Positions 8,306-16,905 of a stretch of 64,000 nt of DNA are shown in pieces; the first letter of the stretch is position 1; every line of letters begins with the position of its first letter. Origin of the DNA: JAFAGX01 sp963759875 (lineage in GTDB: Bacteria > Acidobacteriota > Terriglobia > Terriglobales > Acidobacteriaceae). The position numbers and the translations under genes were made by a program. Where the stretch lies: assembly GCA_963759875.1 (NCBI GenBank), contig CAVXBB010000016.1, positions 806,001 through 870,000 on the forward strand. The letters run 5' to 3'. The notes under the pieces are model-generated. The model had not been told where the DNA came from. It searched no databases and saw only the letters and a list, made by a program, of their open reading frames with translations.

Positions 8306-8848
8306 ATGAAACTAATAAAAGTGATCAGCACAGCAGTTCTGTCTTTGGCGATCGGAATCGCAGTTCCGGCATTCGCACAGGATCACGAGCAGGAAGAACA
8401 GAAAGCCAAGCCTGCCCAGGATGAGAAGAAGGCGCAACCCGAGAAGTCCGCAAAACAAGAGGAGAAACCTGTGGCGCAGCAGGAGAAGAATGCCAAGCCA
8501 GAAGAGAGAAACGCTCAGCAGGAGAAGAACATCAAACCGGAAGAGAAGAACACACAGCAGGCTAAGCCCGGAGAGCCGGTGCAGCGCGCCGGCAATAACG
8601 GTGGTGGCCGCATTCCCGAAGACCGTTACCGGGCCAATTTTGGGCAGGAACACAGGTTTCGTGTCAGCCAAGGCGATTACAATAATCGTCGCTTCCAATA
8701 CGGTGGCTACTGGTTTGGATTTGAGGGCGCGTGGCCAAACAACTGGCTCTACACGCAAGACGTTTATGTTGTCGAAATTAACGGCGTGTATTACCTGTGC
8801 AACCCGATGTATCCTGGCGTTAACGTTGCACTCATCGTCACAGAATAG
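8306..8848 (+). CDS. Exported protein with Lys/Glu/Gln-rich repeats
   Basis: Signal peptide MKLIKVISTAVLSLAIGIAV ending in AFAQ, then about 65 residues of charged repeats built on the unit (Q)QEKNxKPEExN, then a compact C-terminal domain with RVSQGDYNNRRFQYGGYWF and VYVVEINGVYYLCNPMYPG. The start at 8306 is chosen because GGAGG lies 8 bases upstream and the signal peptide begins there. The C-terminal part resembles a small secreted domain often found in Acidobacteria and Proteobacteria, but I cannot assign a function. The repeats probably form an extended linker in the periplasm. Confidence 0.8.
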   Translation: MKLIKVISTAVLSLAIGIAVPAFAQDHEQEEQKAKPAQDEKKAQPEKSAKQEEKPVAQQEKNAKPEERNAQQEKNIKPEEKNTQQAKPGEPVQRAGNNGGGRIPEDRYRANFGQEHRFRVSQGDYNNRRFQYGGYWFGFEGAWPNNWLYTQDVYVVEINGVYYLCNPMYPGVNVALIVTE

Positions 8849-9057
8849 CGGCCATCCGGTGTGGTCAGAAGCACAACTAGCGTAACTATTAGCGGCGCGG
8901 GTCTACCTTTTGGCTCGCGCCGCTTGTGGAGGTTCTTTAGCAGGCGTTCAAGTTTCTGGACGCTTTCATGGACAGAGACCGTGTGGCCAGCCAGTGGTTG
9001 ATCGCGTTTGTGCGAGTTGCAGGAATGGTGATCGACTGCCGAGGCGGACAGCAGGAG
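8849..9057. other. Intergenic region, nothing recognised
   Basis: About 200 bases between convergent genes. No clear coding sequence. Confidence 0.5.
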
Positions 9058-9912
9058 TTATGCTGCCGCTGACTGCTGCATTGCGTTCATGTAGCTGTCC
9101 ATCGACTGGGTCAGCTGTGCGTCCACTTCGTCCGCGATCGTCATCACGTCGGGTAACAGCAAGCTGAAATCCAGAAGACTCAGATTGCTCTGTAATGTTC
9201 CGAAGAGCGTCACCTGGAGTATTCGAGATTCGTGCACCAACATCGCGGGAGTGTAGCCCTGCTGATATCGCAGCTTGCCGTGCGCCACGGCGGAGGTGGA
9301 AAAGACGGCATCGCTGTCTTTACTGTTGGCGCTCGTTTTTCTCAGCCGGACAATCAGATCTTCCACCAGCTTAGGAAGATGTCCAGTACGCTCTTCGTCG
9401 CTAAGCTGAAGGTGGTTCAGTTCTTTGGCCTGCTTGGCCCGCGCCAGCCAGTCTTCGACAACACCCAGCATACAACGCTGTAGTATTGCGGCCACTCGTT
9501 GTTTTTCGATCCGGGCAGCAGGTTTGCGAGTAGACATCTTCCCGCGGAGAAGGTCAGCTAGTTTCCCCGCTTCGAAAGGCTTCACGATGATTTCGTCCGC
9601 TTCCAGAAGGATAGCGGACATGGCGCTCTGCACGTCTGGGTATCCGCTAACGAGCAGAGTGAGTGCGTCCGGTTGAGAGTGGCGCATCGCGCTGACCACA
9701 GTAAAACCATCGCTGGGATTCGGCATGTGCAGATCCGTGATGAGCGCGTCGAAAGTATCTGTCGCGATAAGTCGAAGAGCTTCTGGCACATTGGCGGCAG
9801 CCACTACCTCAAACCCCTTGTGCTCAAGGGTCACAGTCATCATGTCGCGAACGGCTTCGTCGTCATCCACAAGCAGTACCTTGTGGGAATTGGAGCGTTC
9901 GGTCGAAGTCAT
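9058..9912 (-). CDS. Response regulator with RsbRD-like output domain
   Basis: Residues 1-120 form a receiver domain: KVLLVDDDEAVRD, phospho-site ITDLHMPNPSDG, LLVSGYPD and the lysine in EIIVKPFEAG. The remaining 160 residues, with VEDWLARAKQAKELNHLQLS, LPKLVEDLIVRLR and GYTPAMLVHESRILQ, resemble the all-helical N-terminal domain of RsbRD-type stressosome proteins. The protein could therefore feed a phosphorylation signal into a partner-switching stress pathway. The start at 9912 gives a normal receiver N-terminus; the annotated longer frame adds 12 residues without support. It is transcribed divergently from the Crp/Fnr gene. The output-domain call is from memory of the family and should be treated as moderate. 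Confidence 0.78.
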   Translation of the reverse strand: MTSTERSNSHKVLLVDDDEAVRDMMTVTLEHKGFEVVAAANVPEALRLIATDTFDALITDLHMPNPSDGFTVVSAMRHSQPDALTLLVSGYPDVQSAMSAILLEADEIIVKPFEAGKLADLLRGKMSTRKPAARIEKQRVAAILQRCMLGVVEDWLARAKQAKELNHLQLSDEERTGHLPKLVEDLIVRLRKTSANSKDSDAVFSTSAVAHGKLRYQQGYTPAMLVHESRILQVTLFGTLQSNLSLLDFSLLLPDVMTIADEVDAQLTQSMDSYMNAMQQSAAA

Positions 9913-10033
9913 ACTGCACCGCCTATCTTGACGGACCAATACCAGCATGGCTCAGCTATATTGTGGAAAATGTATAAAAGTGAACAGTGTTCTAAACTCG
10001 CAACGGTTAATCTACGTCAGTTCGAACCTTAAT

Positions 10034-10083
10034 GCGGTCATGGGTTAGTGGCGGGAAACCGACGTTCAGACCCTCACGACCGC
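10034..10083 (+). ncRNA. Candidate structured RNA element
   Basis: Nested complementary segments: GCGGTC (10034-10039) with GACCGC (10078-10083), GGGT (10042-10045) with ACCC (10070-10073), and an inner CGG-GAAA-CCG hairpin (10052-10061) with a GNRA tetraloop. A terminator-like hairpin follows at 10119-10148. Together they could be a small RNA or leader in the gap between two divergent genes. I recognise no known riboswitch class; chance pairing is possible. Confidence 0.3.
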
Positions 10084-10118
10084 TTTCCTTCACTGAGCTT
10101 CAGATATTCAAGTCCTTG

Positions 10119-10148
10119 GGCCGGACTCACATGAGTTCGGCCTTTCTT
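10119..10148 (+). terminator. Rho-independent terminator-like hairpin
   Basis: Stem GGCCGGACTC with GAGTTCGGCC (one G-T wobble), loop ACAT, followed by TTTCTT. It lies between two divergently transcribed genes, so it would end a short plus-strand transcript starting after about 9950 rather than a known gene. Confidence 0.65.
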
Positions 10149-10236
10149 GCATGCAATTCTGAGCATTACAGACCAGCCTTGGACTTATCCTTTCCCCCAT
10201 AATTGACAGTGGCGACATCTGCAGTCAGGACGGCCA

Positions 10237-11052
10237 TTGACAAAACAAGTCACGCCCGCAAAGAAAGTAGTCGATTTCAATCCCCGCACCTTTCTTTCGA
10301 CCATCGGGAAGGGCAGAAATATGCTGTCCTTTGGAAAAAGGAACACGATATTCGCTCAAGGTGATTTGACCGACGGACTGTTTTTTATCCAAGAGGGAAA
10401 GGTGCAACTCAGCGTTGTATCGGAGGCCGGAAAAGAGGCGACTCTTGGCATTTTGAGCGAAGGAGATTTCTTTGGAGAAGGCGGGCTTGCTGGCCAGACC
10501 ATCCGCATGTCGTCCGCAATCGCAATGACAGACTGCGTCCTGCTGCATGTCGAGAAGAAGGCGATGATGCTTGCAATGAGTCGGGAACCAAAATTGTCGG
10601 CCATGTTCGTCAAGTATTTGCTGAAGCGGAACATCCGATATCAGGACGATTTGGTCGATCAACTTTTCAATTCCAGCGAAAAGCGGCTGGCGCGAGTTCT
10701 GCTGTTGATGGCGCAATTCGGCAAAGAAGGAGTGTCCGAAATGTCGGTGCCGAGACTGAGTCAGGAGACTCTGGCAGAGATGGTCGGGACGACCCGCTCG
10801 CGGGTCAGTTTCTTCATGAACCGATTCCGGAAGCTCGGGTTTATCAACTACGACGTTGGCGACAATTTACGCGTCCACAGTTCACTCCTTAACGTTGTTC
10901 TTCAGGATGACGACGGAATAACCGTGACTCCGGGAGCCAAGAACCCAACTGCCCGCACCAGCAAAGGTTTAGAACCGCCTCCAGAGCGCGGCGGACTGCC
11001 CGACAAAGAGCGTGCCAAGAGGCCACACCTCCCCGGCGTTGCACACGCCTGA
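10237..11052 (+). CDS. Crp/Fnr-family transcription regulator
   Basis: A cNMP-binding beta-roll (FAQGDLTDGLFFIQEGKVQL, ILSEGDFFGEGGLAG) spans about residues 25-140. A helix-turn-helix domain follows with LSQETLAEMVGTTRSRVSFF and MNRFRKLGFINYD. The phosphate-binding arginine-serine of Crp is not conserved and the four Fnr cysteines are absent, so the ligand is unknown. TTG at 10237 is the apparent start; the conserved part begins at FNPRTFL, residue about 14. The C-terminus runs about 45 residues past the usual end. A decayed relative of the same subgroup lies at 36330-36970. Confidence 0.88.
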   Translation: MTKQVTPAKKVVDFNPRTFLSTIGKGRNMLSFGKRNTIFAQGDLTDGLFFIQEGKVQLSVVSEAGKEATLGILSEGDFFGEGGLAGQTIRMSSAIAMTDCVLLHVEKKAMMLAMSREPKLSAMFVKYLLKRNIRYQDDLVDQLFNSSEKRLARVLLLMAQFGKEGVSEMSVPRLSQETLAEMVGTTRSRVSFFMNRFRKLGFINYDVGDNLRVHSSLLNVVLQDDDGITVTPGAKNPTARTSKGLEPPPERGGLPDKERAKRPHLPGVAHA

Positions 11053-11252
11053 ACTGAACCCCGTCGCAGCCCGAAAATATCGAAAGGTCAGCAATCCTGA
11101 ACACACTCTTTGTTAGTGTGGCGTGGAGCCTCAAGAAGGACGATCTTCAAGAAGAATCTCCGCGATTCATGTATCACCCGCGTGGAACAGCCAGCCTTTC
11201 TCAGCATTCAAAGATCCGGTCGAGCGACGCGCAGCACGATCTGGCGATGCCA

Positions 11253-11272
11253 TGTTCAATTTTGACCAGACA
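11253..11272. repeat. 20-bp repeat, copy 1
   Basis: TGTTCAATTTTGACCAGACA occurs here and identically at 14127-14146; a one-mismatch inverted partial copy is at 29422-29438. It may be a solo end of an IS21-like element, because IS21 ends begin TG and contain iterated boxes of this kind, or a shared promoter (TTGACC as -35). Confidence 0.6.
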
Positions 11273-11330
11273 AGTGTCGTGCCCGAACGGAACAATGCGC
11301 TTGGGTTGTGCAGCGCCCAGATCGCTGAGC

Positions 11331-12809
11331 ATGAATACTCTTCTTTTATACCCCGAATGGCCCGACACCTACTGGAGTTTCAAACACGCTTTGCCGTTTC
11401 AGGGCAAGCGTTCTGCGTATCCACCTTTGGGCTTGCTCACAATTGCTGCTCTGCTGCCTGCGCATTGGACGAAGAGGCTCGTCGATACGAATGTGTCCGC
11501 GCTAACGGATTCTGATCTTGCGTGGGCTGATGTCGCGCTGGTCAGCGGCATGCTGGTGCAAAAGGACAACCTTCTCGTCATCCTCGCTCGGTGCCGTGCC
11601 CACGGAATACGTACAGTCGTGGGTGGACCGATTGCCAGCGGTTTCGCGGAACTGCATCGCTACGCCGATCACGTCGTGATTGGGGAGGCCGAGGATCTGA
11701 TCGCCCCACTTGCCGCAGACCTTGAAAGGGGTACCGCAAAGCCGAAGTACAAAGCCGCCGAGATGCCCTCGCTGGACCGCAGCCCGTTGGCCGACCTGAG
11801 CTTGATCAACACCCGACACTACTGCTCGATGGCCATCCAATACTCACGTGGGTGTCCGTTCAACTGCGAGTTCTGCGACATCATTGAGATCTACGGGCGC
11901 AAGCCCAGGACGAAATCCGTCGCTCAAGTCATTGCTGAGCTGGAGCAACTGTATCTCCTCAAGTGGAGAGGAGCGGTGTTTCTTGTGGACGATAACTTCA
12001 TCGGAAACAAGAAAAACGTCAAGCAACTACTGCCCGCACTGGCCGAATGGAACAATCGACATCGCCGGCCGTTTACCTTCTTCACCGAGGCGTCTATGAA
12101 CTTAGCGGATGACCCTGAGCTTCTGGCGCTGATGAAAGCTGCTGGTTTCATCCGTGTGTTCTTGGGTATTGAGACTCCAGTGGAAGCGAGTCTAAAGGAA
12201 GCTAACAAGCTGCAGAACACAAAGCGCAGTTTGCTTGACAGCGTACGCTGCATTCAGCAACACGGTATCGAGGTTATGGCTGGATTCATCGTGGGATTCG
12301 ATAGCGATCCGGACGATGTGTTCGACCGGCAGGTCGAGTTCATCCAGGAGAGTGCCATCCCGATCGCAATGGTAGGTCTTCTCCAGGCACTTCCCGGTAC
12401 GCGGCTCTACCGGCGGCTCAAGCAAGAGGGCCGCCTTCTTGGCGAAGCAAATGGAAACAACATCGACTGCAATCTGAGTTTCATCCCGACAATGTCCGCA
12501 CAACGCCTGCTGGACGGGTATCGGTCGATCTTGAGACGCATCTACGCCCCGGACGCTTACTACGACCGGGCCCGGCATTTTCTGGAGCGCTATCGGCCCA
12601 CCCGTACGCGCCGCTCCCTCTCGGAGTACCTAGCATTGTGCCGTTCTGTCGTGAAGCAAGGCATTCTCGGCAACGCACGCGCCAGCTACTGGAAGTTCCT
12701 CCTTGATGCCGCCACCCGGTACCGCCATGCCTTCGGCACTGCAGTGACCTTGGCGATCTTGGGTTACCACTTCAATGTGGTGACCGAGGAAGCCTGCCGG
12801 ACTGACTAG
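11331..12809 (+). CDS. B12-binding-domain radical SAM protein (DUF4070 type)
   Basis: From the chosen ATG the 492-residue product begins MNTLLLYPEWPDTYWS, the usual start of this family. Residues 1-150 form a cobalamin-binding-like Rossmann domain (VVGGPIASGF, HVVIGEAED). The radical SAM core has the cluster motif CPFNCEFCD (about residue 178) with downstream FLGIETP and GFIVGFDSDP. A C-terminal helical DUF4070-like part follows (IPTMSAQRLLDGYRSILRRI). Family members methylate or rearrange lipids or natural products; hopanoid methylases belong to the wider group. The substrate is unknown here and no pathway gene is adjacent. The longer frame from 11118 includes the 20-bp repeat and is unlikely to be coding. 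Confidence 0.88.
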   Translation: MNTLLLYPEWPDTYWSFKHALPFQGKRSAYPPLGLLTIAALLPAHWTKRLVDTNVSALTDSDLAWADVALVSGMLVQKDNLLVILARCRAHGIRTVVGGPIASGFAELHRYADHVVIGEAEDLIAPLAADLERGTAKPKYKAAEMPSLDRSPLADLSLINTRHYCSMAIQYSRGCPFNCEFCDIIEIYGRKPRTKSVAQVIAELEQLYLLKWRGAVFLVDDNFIGNKKNVKQLLPALAEWNNRHRRPFTFFTEASMNLADDPELLALMKAAGFIRVFLGIETPVEASLKEANKLQNTKRSLLDSVRCIQQHGIEVMAGFIVGFDSDPDDVFDRQVEFIQESAIPIAMVGLLQALPGTRLYRRLKQEGRLLGEANGNNIDCNLSFIPTMSAQRLLDGYRSILRRIYAPDAYYDRARHFLERYRPTRTRRSLSEYLALCRSVVKQGILGNARASYWKFLLDAATRYRHAFGTAVTLAILGYHFNVVTEEACRTD

Positions 12810-12923
12810 CCACCTTCTCGCCCTAGGAAAAGTTCCCAAAATGAAAACTGCCGCGTGGCCAAATGTGCCGAGGATGAGCAATACAGAACATTTTCGCGGC
12901 TAGGAACGTTGCACTATAGGCCA

Positions 12924-13106
12924 GTGAAGACCAAAGAACTCACCCCGAAACAGATACTGTGCGTACCTTGTACTACTTGTGGTGCTGCGGTCGGCGAACC
13001 TTGTGAACTGCATACGGGTGCACCGCGCACCGAGCCACACCGAGACCGGAAACTCTCTGCAGCTGAGGCTGTGGAAACGAAGCCAATCAACGATAACCGC
13101 CAGTGA
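12924..13106 (+). CDS. Small zinc-ribbon protein, paralogue 1
   Basis: About 60 residues with CVPCTTCGAAVGEPCELHTG followed by PRTEPHRDRKLSAAEA. The pattern CxxCGAxxxxxC plus a conserved PHRDR is shared with the protein at 33879-34064. The GTG at 12924 is chosen because it aligns with that paralogue's start (VKTKELTPKQ against MQRELSPKQ); an ATG at 12855 would add 23 residues. Probably a single zinc-binding module; function unknown. Confidence 0.65.
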   Translation: MKTKELTPKQILCVPCTTCGAAVGEPCELHTGAPRTEPHRDRKLSAAEAVETKPINDNRQ

Positions 13107-13112
13107 TGGCAC

Positions 13113-13153
13113 CATGGGCTTCTGTGAGTTCTCGGAACAGCCCAAAGCCCATG
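13113..13153. terminator. Hairpin between convergent genes
   Basis: CATGGGCTT (13113-13121) pairs with AAGCCCATG (13145-13153) and an inner CTGT/ACAG pair extends the stem. It lies between the zinc-ribbon gene and the end of the LysE-like gene on the other strand. There is no strong T tract, so terminator function is only possible. Confidence 0.35.
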
Positions 13154-13192
13154 AGGTTTCAGTGAACCAGCAAATGTTGGGAACCCCGGGTT

Positions 13193-13875
13193 TCAGTGCA
13201 GAAAATGGCGGGACAGGACTATTCCACAGAACGCGGCGAAACCAACCAGGATAAGGGCGAGGACGGTGTTGACGAGGCTGAAAAACGTCGGGCCGATGCG
13301 GTGCGGGATGAAGCGAACGACGATGATCACGACGGTGAACCAGGACATCAGGCCGGCGGTGGCCATCAGGATTCCCCACACGGGAGCGCTGTAGCCCAAG
13401 ACTGAATGAGCGAAGGGAAGCCAGTTGGAGGTAACGCCAACCCAGTAGAGTATGGTTAAGGGGTTGAAAATCGTCAGGGCAGCACAGTCGGTGACTTCGG
13501 CGATCAGATGGGCGGGGACGGTCTCTTCGTCCCAGTGTTGGCGAGCGCTGGCGTAGGCCCGCATGGGATCCTTGACGGCGAGGACAAGGATGTAGATCCC
13601 AAGCGGAAGGAGGACGATTACGCCAATGGCCGCCAGGACGGTCTGGACGTCGGGTTGGACAGGTCAGAAAAGAAGTAGTGCCCCCCGACGAGGACGATAG
13701 AAAAAAGGATGAGATCGCCAGCGATGGAACCGATTCCACAGGCGAGGGTATGGCGCCAACCGCCGATCAGACCGCGGCGGATGGCCAGCATGTTAACAGG
13801 GCCCATCGGCGCGGCAGCCGCCAATCCCATCAAGAATGCGGCCAAAAGCACGTGGATGTAGGAGACGAACACCAT
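13193..13875 (-). pseudogene. LysE/RhtB-family exporter, frameshifted
   Basis: The N-terminal part (13618-13875) has the family start LLAAFLMGLAAAAPMGPVNM and IRRGLIGGWRHTLACGIGS. The C-terminal part (13193-13640 in another frame) has LTIFNPLTILYWVG and three further membrane helices. Together they make a complete amino-acid or metabolite exporter of about 225 residues. The reading frame changes at about 13640-13650, in AACCCGACG, which a one-base change would repair. It may be a true frameshift or a sequencing error. Confidence 0.8.
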
Positions 13876-14312
13876 GTTGCGGCAGACAGGTAGGATAAGC
13901 CCGAAATTCTAGTCGGGCAATTCACATCGAAAGGAGTGACGAATGACTGTGCTTTATCAGCAGCTCGTGACCGATTCCAACTCTTCACTGGCGCGCTATG
14001 CGATTCGCAATTCCTATGAAGGTATTGAGTAGTCTGCCATTTGAGCACTTCGCTTCCAGTGTATTGGGACCTATGCGAAGTCATTTTAGCGTCGATACCC
14101 TACACCGTGAACCGCCTCGCGGAAAGTGTTCAATTTTGACCAGACAGGCGTCCTTTGGTTACTTATTTTGTAATCGTGGCCACGCCGTAGCGGACGGGAA
14201 TTTCAGCTCTCACGCGTCACCAGGTCGTGGCGGAAATGTTGAGTCTTGCGTGTTATGCACGCCGGGCAACGGCGAGCCAAATACAGCGTAACTATGTATA
14301 GGAGATGTAGCA
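13876..14312. other. Intergenic region with the second 20-bp repeat
   Basis: About 440 bases without a supported gene. It contains the repeat at 14127-14146. Confidence 0.5.
14127..14146. repeat. 20-bp repeat, copy 2
   Basis: Identical to 11253-11272 and in the same orientation, 2.9 kb away. The following bases differ except for scattered matches. Confidence 0.6.
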
Positions 14313-14765
14313 ATGGAATCTCCCACTGTGTTGTACATCGACGACCTGCCACAGGCATTAGAACTCCGCAAAGAGACTCTGGAATCTCATGGCTATCGCG
14401 TCAAGATCGCGTCGAGCAGCTACCCTGCGTTGAAGATGTTGGAGGAGACGCCTGTAGCCGCGGTTTTACTGGAGTACAAAACGGAAGGCTTGGATGCGGA
14501 AGCCGTAGCCTGCCATATCAAGCAACGGTTTCCCACCCTGCCGATCATCCTGCTTTCGGCGTACGCCGAGGTGCCGGAGCGTATCCTGTGGCTAGTGGAT
14601 GATTACGTGATGAAGAGCGAACTCCCGGAACGGCTGGTGCCATCGAACGAGCAACGCGCACGCGTGGATCTGACAAAGAGTGTCAGCGTGGCGGTGCGGC
14701 AGCGTAGGGATTATGTCTCTTGCTGGACGATGGCATTTGGTCCCGCTGATCGTTCGTGTGAATAA
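14313..14765 (+). CDS. Atypical receiver-domain protein with Glu at the phosphorylation site
   Basis: The N-terminal 110 residues have receiver-domain layout: VLYIDDLPQAL with the acidic pair, an alpha-1 helix ELRKETLESHGYRV, VAAVLLEYKTEGLDAEA at the beta-3 position, and LPIILLSAYAE. The phospho-acceptor aspartate is replaced by glutamate in LLEYKTEG. Glutamate can mimic the phosphorylated state, so the protein may be constitutively on or be regulated differently. The lysine after beta-5 may be the one in DDYVMKS. The tail after residue 115 has no recognisable domain. GGAGATG lies 5 bases upstream of the start. Confidence 0.7.
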   Translation: MESPTVLYIDDLPQALELRKETLESHGYRVKIASSSYPALKMLEETPVAAVLLEYKTEGLDAEAVACHIKQRFPTLPIILLSAYAEVPERILWLVDDYVMKSELPERLVPSNEQRARVDLTKSVSVAVRQRRDYVSCWTMAFGPADRSCE

Positions 14766-15068
14766 TACGGGAAAAACTGACACATCGCTGGTGGTCCCGG
14801 GGGGTAGGCAGCGGGCGAAGTTCGGTTTTCAACATCTACACCTTCTATGCGTCCGCAGCAACTGCTCTCGATTGCGGTCAGCACTGCCACATACGGTGTG
14901 TCGGAAAGTCCGTGCAAGGGGGATGGTTCAAGTTGGACCGTTACCCTTAGGTCCGTCTGCCTCCAGAACTAGCCGGGTAAAGGTGCTGGCGGTAACTGTT
15001 ATTGTTTTGTCACTCGACAAAGCGACGGAGCCCTCAGTGATTTTTCCCGCGGATGCTCCAAAGTCTCG
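14766..15068. other. Intergenic region, nothing recognised
   Basis: About 300 bases; open frames here lack coding character or any similarity I recognise. Confidence 0.5.
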
Positions 15069-15398
15069 TTAATCATGGGTGCGTCCGCTCCGAGTCCACT
15101 TCTCGGCTGAGGCCGCGCTGATTCGATTCTCGAACGCTTCCTTCTCTAGGCGTTTTCTTTCTACTTGCTGTTGAACTTCTTCCCTGGCGGACACAGCATC
15201 ATCGTCAACTGCCATCTCCTCGTTGCTCATCATAGGGATCGGGGCGTCGGTCTCATTTTCACGTGCTGTCTTTTCCACATTCTCTTCCTCAATTTGCTCC
15301 TCAACCTCTTCCTCATTGGCCGCAGCATCGTCGTTTGTTGCCATTTGTTTGCTCAATCGAGACTTCGGGATCGGTGCAAACTTTCCGACTACCCTCAT
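15069..15398 (-). CDS. Small acidic protein of unknown function
   Basis: 109 residues from the chosen ATG, which has GGAGG 8 bases upstream. The start MRVVGKFAPIPKSRLSK is basic; the rest is rich in Glu and Asp, with two similar halves (TNDDAAANEEEVEEQIEEEN and AVDDDAVSAREEVQQQVERK) that look like an internal duplication and predict coiled coil. No known family recognised. Confidence 0.6.
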   Translation of the reverse strand: MRVVGKFAPIPKSRLSKQMATNDDAAANEEEVEEQIEEENVEKTARENETDAPIPMMSNEEMAVDDDAVSAREEVQQQVERKRLEKEAFENRISAASAEKWTRSGRTHD

Positions 15399-15461
15399 GA
15401 TTCTTGAACCTCCCTGCTGTTTCGGGGTGCGACCTACCAAACGTCCTATTTCGGGAAAGAA

Positions 15462-15923
15462 CTACCAAACGAACAGCCGAGCACCAGACCCGGCGGAACG
15501 CACCCTGCCAGTTTGGGTCGAAGGATCGTGAACTGGAATCTTTTCACCGATCTCCGCGTTTGGGAGCGCTGGCCGTGTCGCGCTGATCTTTTCAATCTCT
15601 AGGGCACCGTGGCAGTTCATAATCTCGGCGGCTTGGTCCGCGTTCTTGCCGGTACCAGTTGCGAAAACCATGACACCTCCACGACGCACGCCTTGGACAT
15701 ACGCTTCCGCATCTCCTTCGACGACTCCGAACGCCGTCAGATCCCGAATCAAATCCACTTCAAAATCAGTGTGTGGAGTGCTCATAAGTCCGCTGCCCGG
15801 CATCTCGACTGGCTCACCCAAAACACGGATGTCCTTCTGGAGAAAACCTTTGGCCGTAAGATCGCGAACGACCCCGTCGGCCGATCCTGGATTTTCAAAC
15901 AAACCTACTGCAGTCTTTGCCAT
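15462..15923 (-). CDS. YflT-like general stress protein
   Basis: The 153-residue protein starts MAKTAVGLFENPGSADGVV, followed by DLTAKGFLQKDIRVLG and a second half with GVVEGDAEAYVQGVRRGGVM. This resembles the GsiB/YflT (heat-induced stress) fold family, in which a ferredoxin-like domain handles an unknown ligand. A very good ribosome site (AAAGGAGG, 4 bases before the ATG) sets the start at 15923. About 90 bases upstream lies a 12-bp box also found in the leaders of hsp20 and the 36075 gene. Confidence 0.75.
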   Translation of the reverse strand: MAKTAVGLFENPGSADGVVRDLTAKGFLQKDIRVLGEPVEMPGSGLMSTPHTDFEVDLIRDLTAFGVVEGDAEAYVQGVRRGGVMVFATGTGKNADQAAEIMNCHGALEIEKISATRPALPNAEIGEKIPVHDPSTQTGRVRSAGSGARLFVW

Positions 15924-16013
15924 ATTGCCTCCTTTTGCGCCTTTCATAGAGTCGCCGAACCGCGTCCGCAATACTGATCAGAATTGATCAGCCAACCTCA
16001 AGCACGAGAGGTA

Positions 16014-16025
16014 AGGCTGACTTAG
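16014..16025 (-). promoter_or_regulatory. ACTAAGTCAGCC box upstream of the YflT-like gene
   Basis: On the minus strand ACTAAGTCAGCC lies about 90-100 bases before the ATG at 15923. The same 12 bases form the core of the long shared leader found at 31459-31487 and 36011-36039, in the same orientation relative to their genes. Confidence 0.4.
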
Positions 16026-16037
16026 TGCGCGACGTCC

Positions 16038-16193
16038 ATGGTTGGGCAGGATGGAGTCGTGTACGAGGAGGATCTCGGCGCGAATACTAACGTTGTTGCC
16101 GGAAAGATGAAGGAATACAACCCCAATTCCAGTTGGCAAGCGGCGGAAGATCAGCAGGGAGAGATTGCGGGCACGCAGAAGACCGACGATTAG
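16038..16193 (+). pseudogene. C-terminal remnant of a DUF2950 protein
   Basis: The 51-residue frame reads MVGQDGVVYEEDLGANT, then MKEYNPNSSWQAAE. This is the characteristic end of DUF2950 proteins, which are about 300-residue exported proteins. A stop lies just upstream in frame and the rest of the gene is missing, so it is a relic. Confidence 0.65.
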
Positions 16194-16293
16194 CTGTCCC
16201 CCACGCTTCCCCAGGGCAGATTTCTAATCCATAGAGATATGTTCACTACCGACCACGTTCCCGTTTGAATCAACCTGGGAGTGCAGCGGACGG

Positions 16294-16905
16294 TTAATAC
16301 TGGTGCGCCCGCACGACAAACCGCTTCGGTGCGGAGCCGACGAAATAAAAGGGATAGCAAGTCACCAGGGTAACAGTCGATTCTGTGCCCGAAGACTTAA
16401 GAACAGTAGTGTCACTAGGCTCGACGACCTTCGTCCAATCTACCTGATACCGAAACAGCCCAGTTGCCGTCTGAATCTGAATTTCATCGTTCAGTTGGAT
16501 GTCTTTTAGCTCGCGGAAAAAAGTGTCGCGGTGCCCAGCGATGCCGCTGTTCCCGGTTTCCCCTGGAAGCGCAGTGCCTTCGATGTGTCCCGCACCCAGC
16601 CGCAAAATGCGCGAACTGGTCCCTTGCAGAACGGCGACAGAAATTCCCAACCTCGGTATATCCATTCGACCCAGAACGTCGCCTGTTTTGACCGCAGACT
16701 TGGCCTGTGGTTCGTGGCGTTGCTCTTGCTTTTGGATCTGGATCTCCAGGGATCGTTTCGCCGAAGCTTGAAAGAGTCTTGCGTCGAGCAAAGCGAAGCC
16801 GACGTAACCGACGGCAAGGATGCCAATCATAAAAAGGAGACGTTGACTCCATCGAAGAAGTCGTGGGATTCGCGTGAAAAACATATCCTTCTTAGTGGTG
16901 TTCAT
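16294..16905 (-). CDS. Class D sortase
   Basis: The 203-residue protein has an N-terminal membrane anchor (LLFMIGILAVGYVGFALL) and the sortase core with catalytic His in IAGHRDTFF (about residue 125), Cys in TLVTCYPFYF (about residue 182) and Arg in APKRFVVRA. Order and spacing match class D-type transpeptidases that cleave LPxT-like signals. Its ATG overlaps the stop of the VWA gene by 4 bases, so the two are coupled. The likely substrate is encoded two genes upstream (18055-18762) and ends in LPKGAS plus a membrane segment. Sortases are unusual outside Gram-positives but known in Acidobacteria. Confidence 0.9.
   Translation of the reverse strand: MNTTKKDMFFTRIPRLLRWSQRLLFMIGILAVGYVGFALLDARLFQASAKRSLEIQIQKQEQRHEPQAKSAVKTGDVLGRMDIPRLGISVAVLQGTSSRILRLGAGHIEGTALPGETGNSGIAGHRDTFFRELKDIQLNDEIQIQTATGLFRYQVDWTKVVEPSDTTVLKSSGTESTVTLVTCYPFYFVGSAPKRFVVRAHQY

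Noticed and set aside
12900..13739. Minus-strand frame of 279 codons
   Set aside because: It overlaps the LysE-like gene in another frame and has no motif; the LysE frames explain the region.
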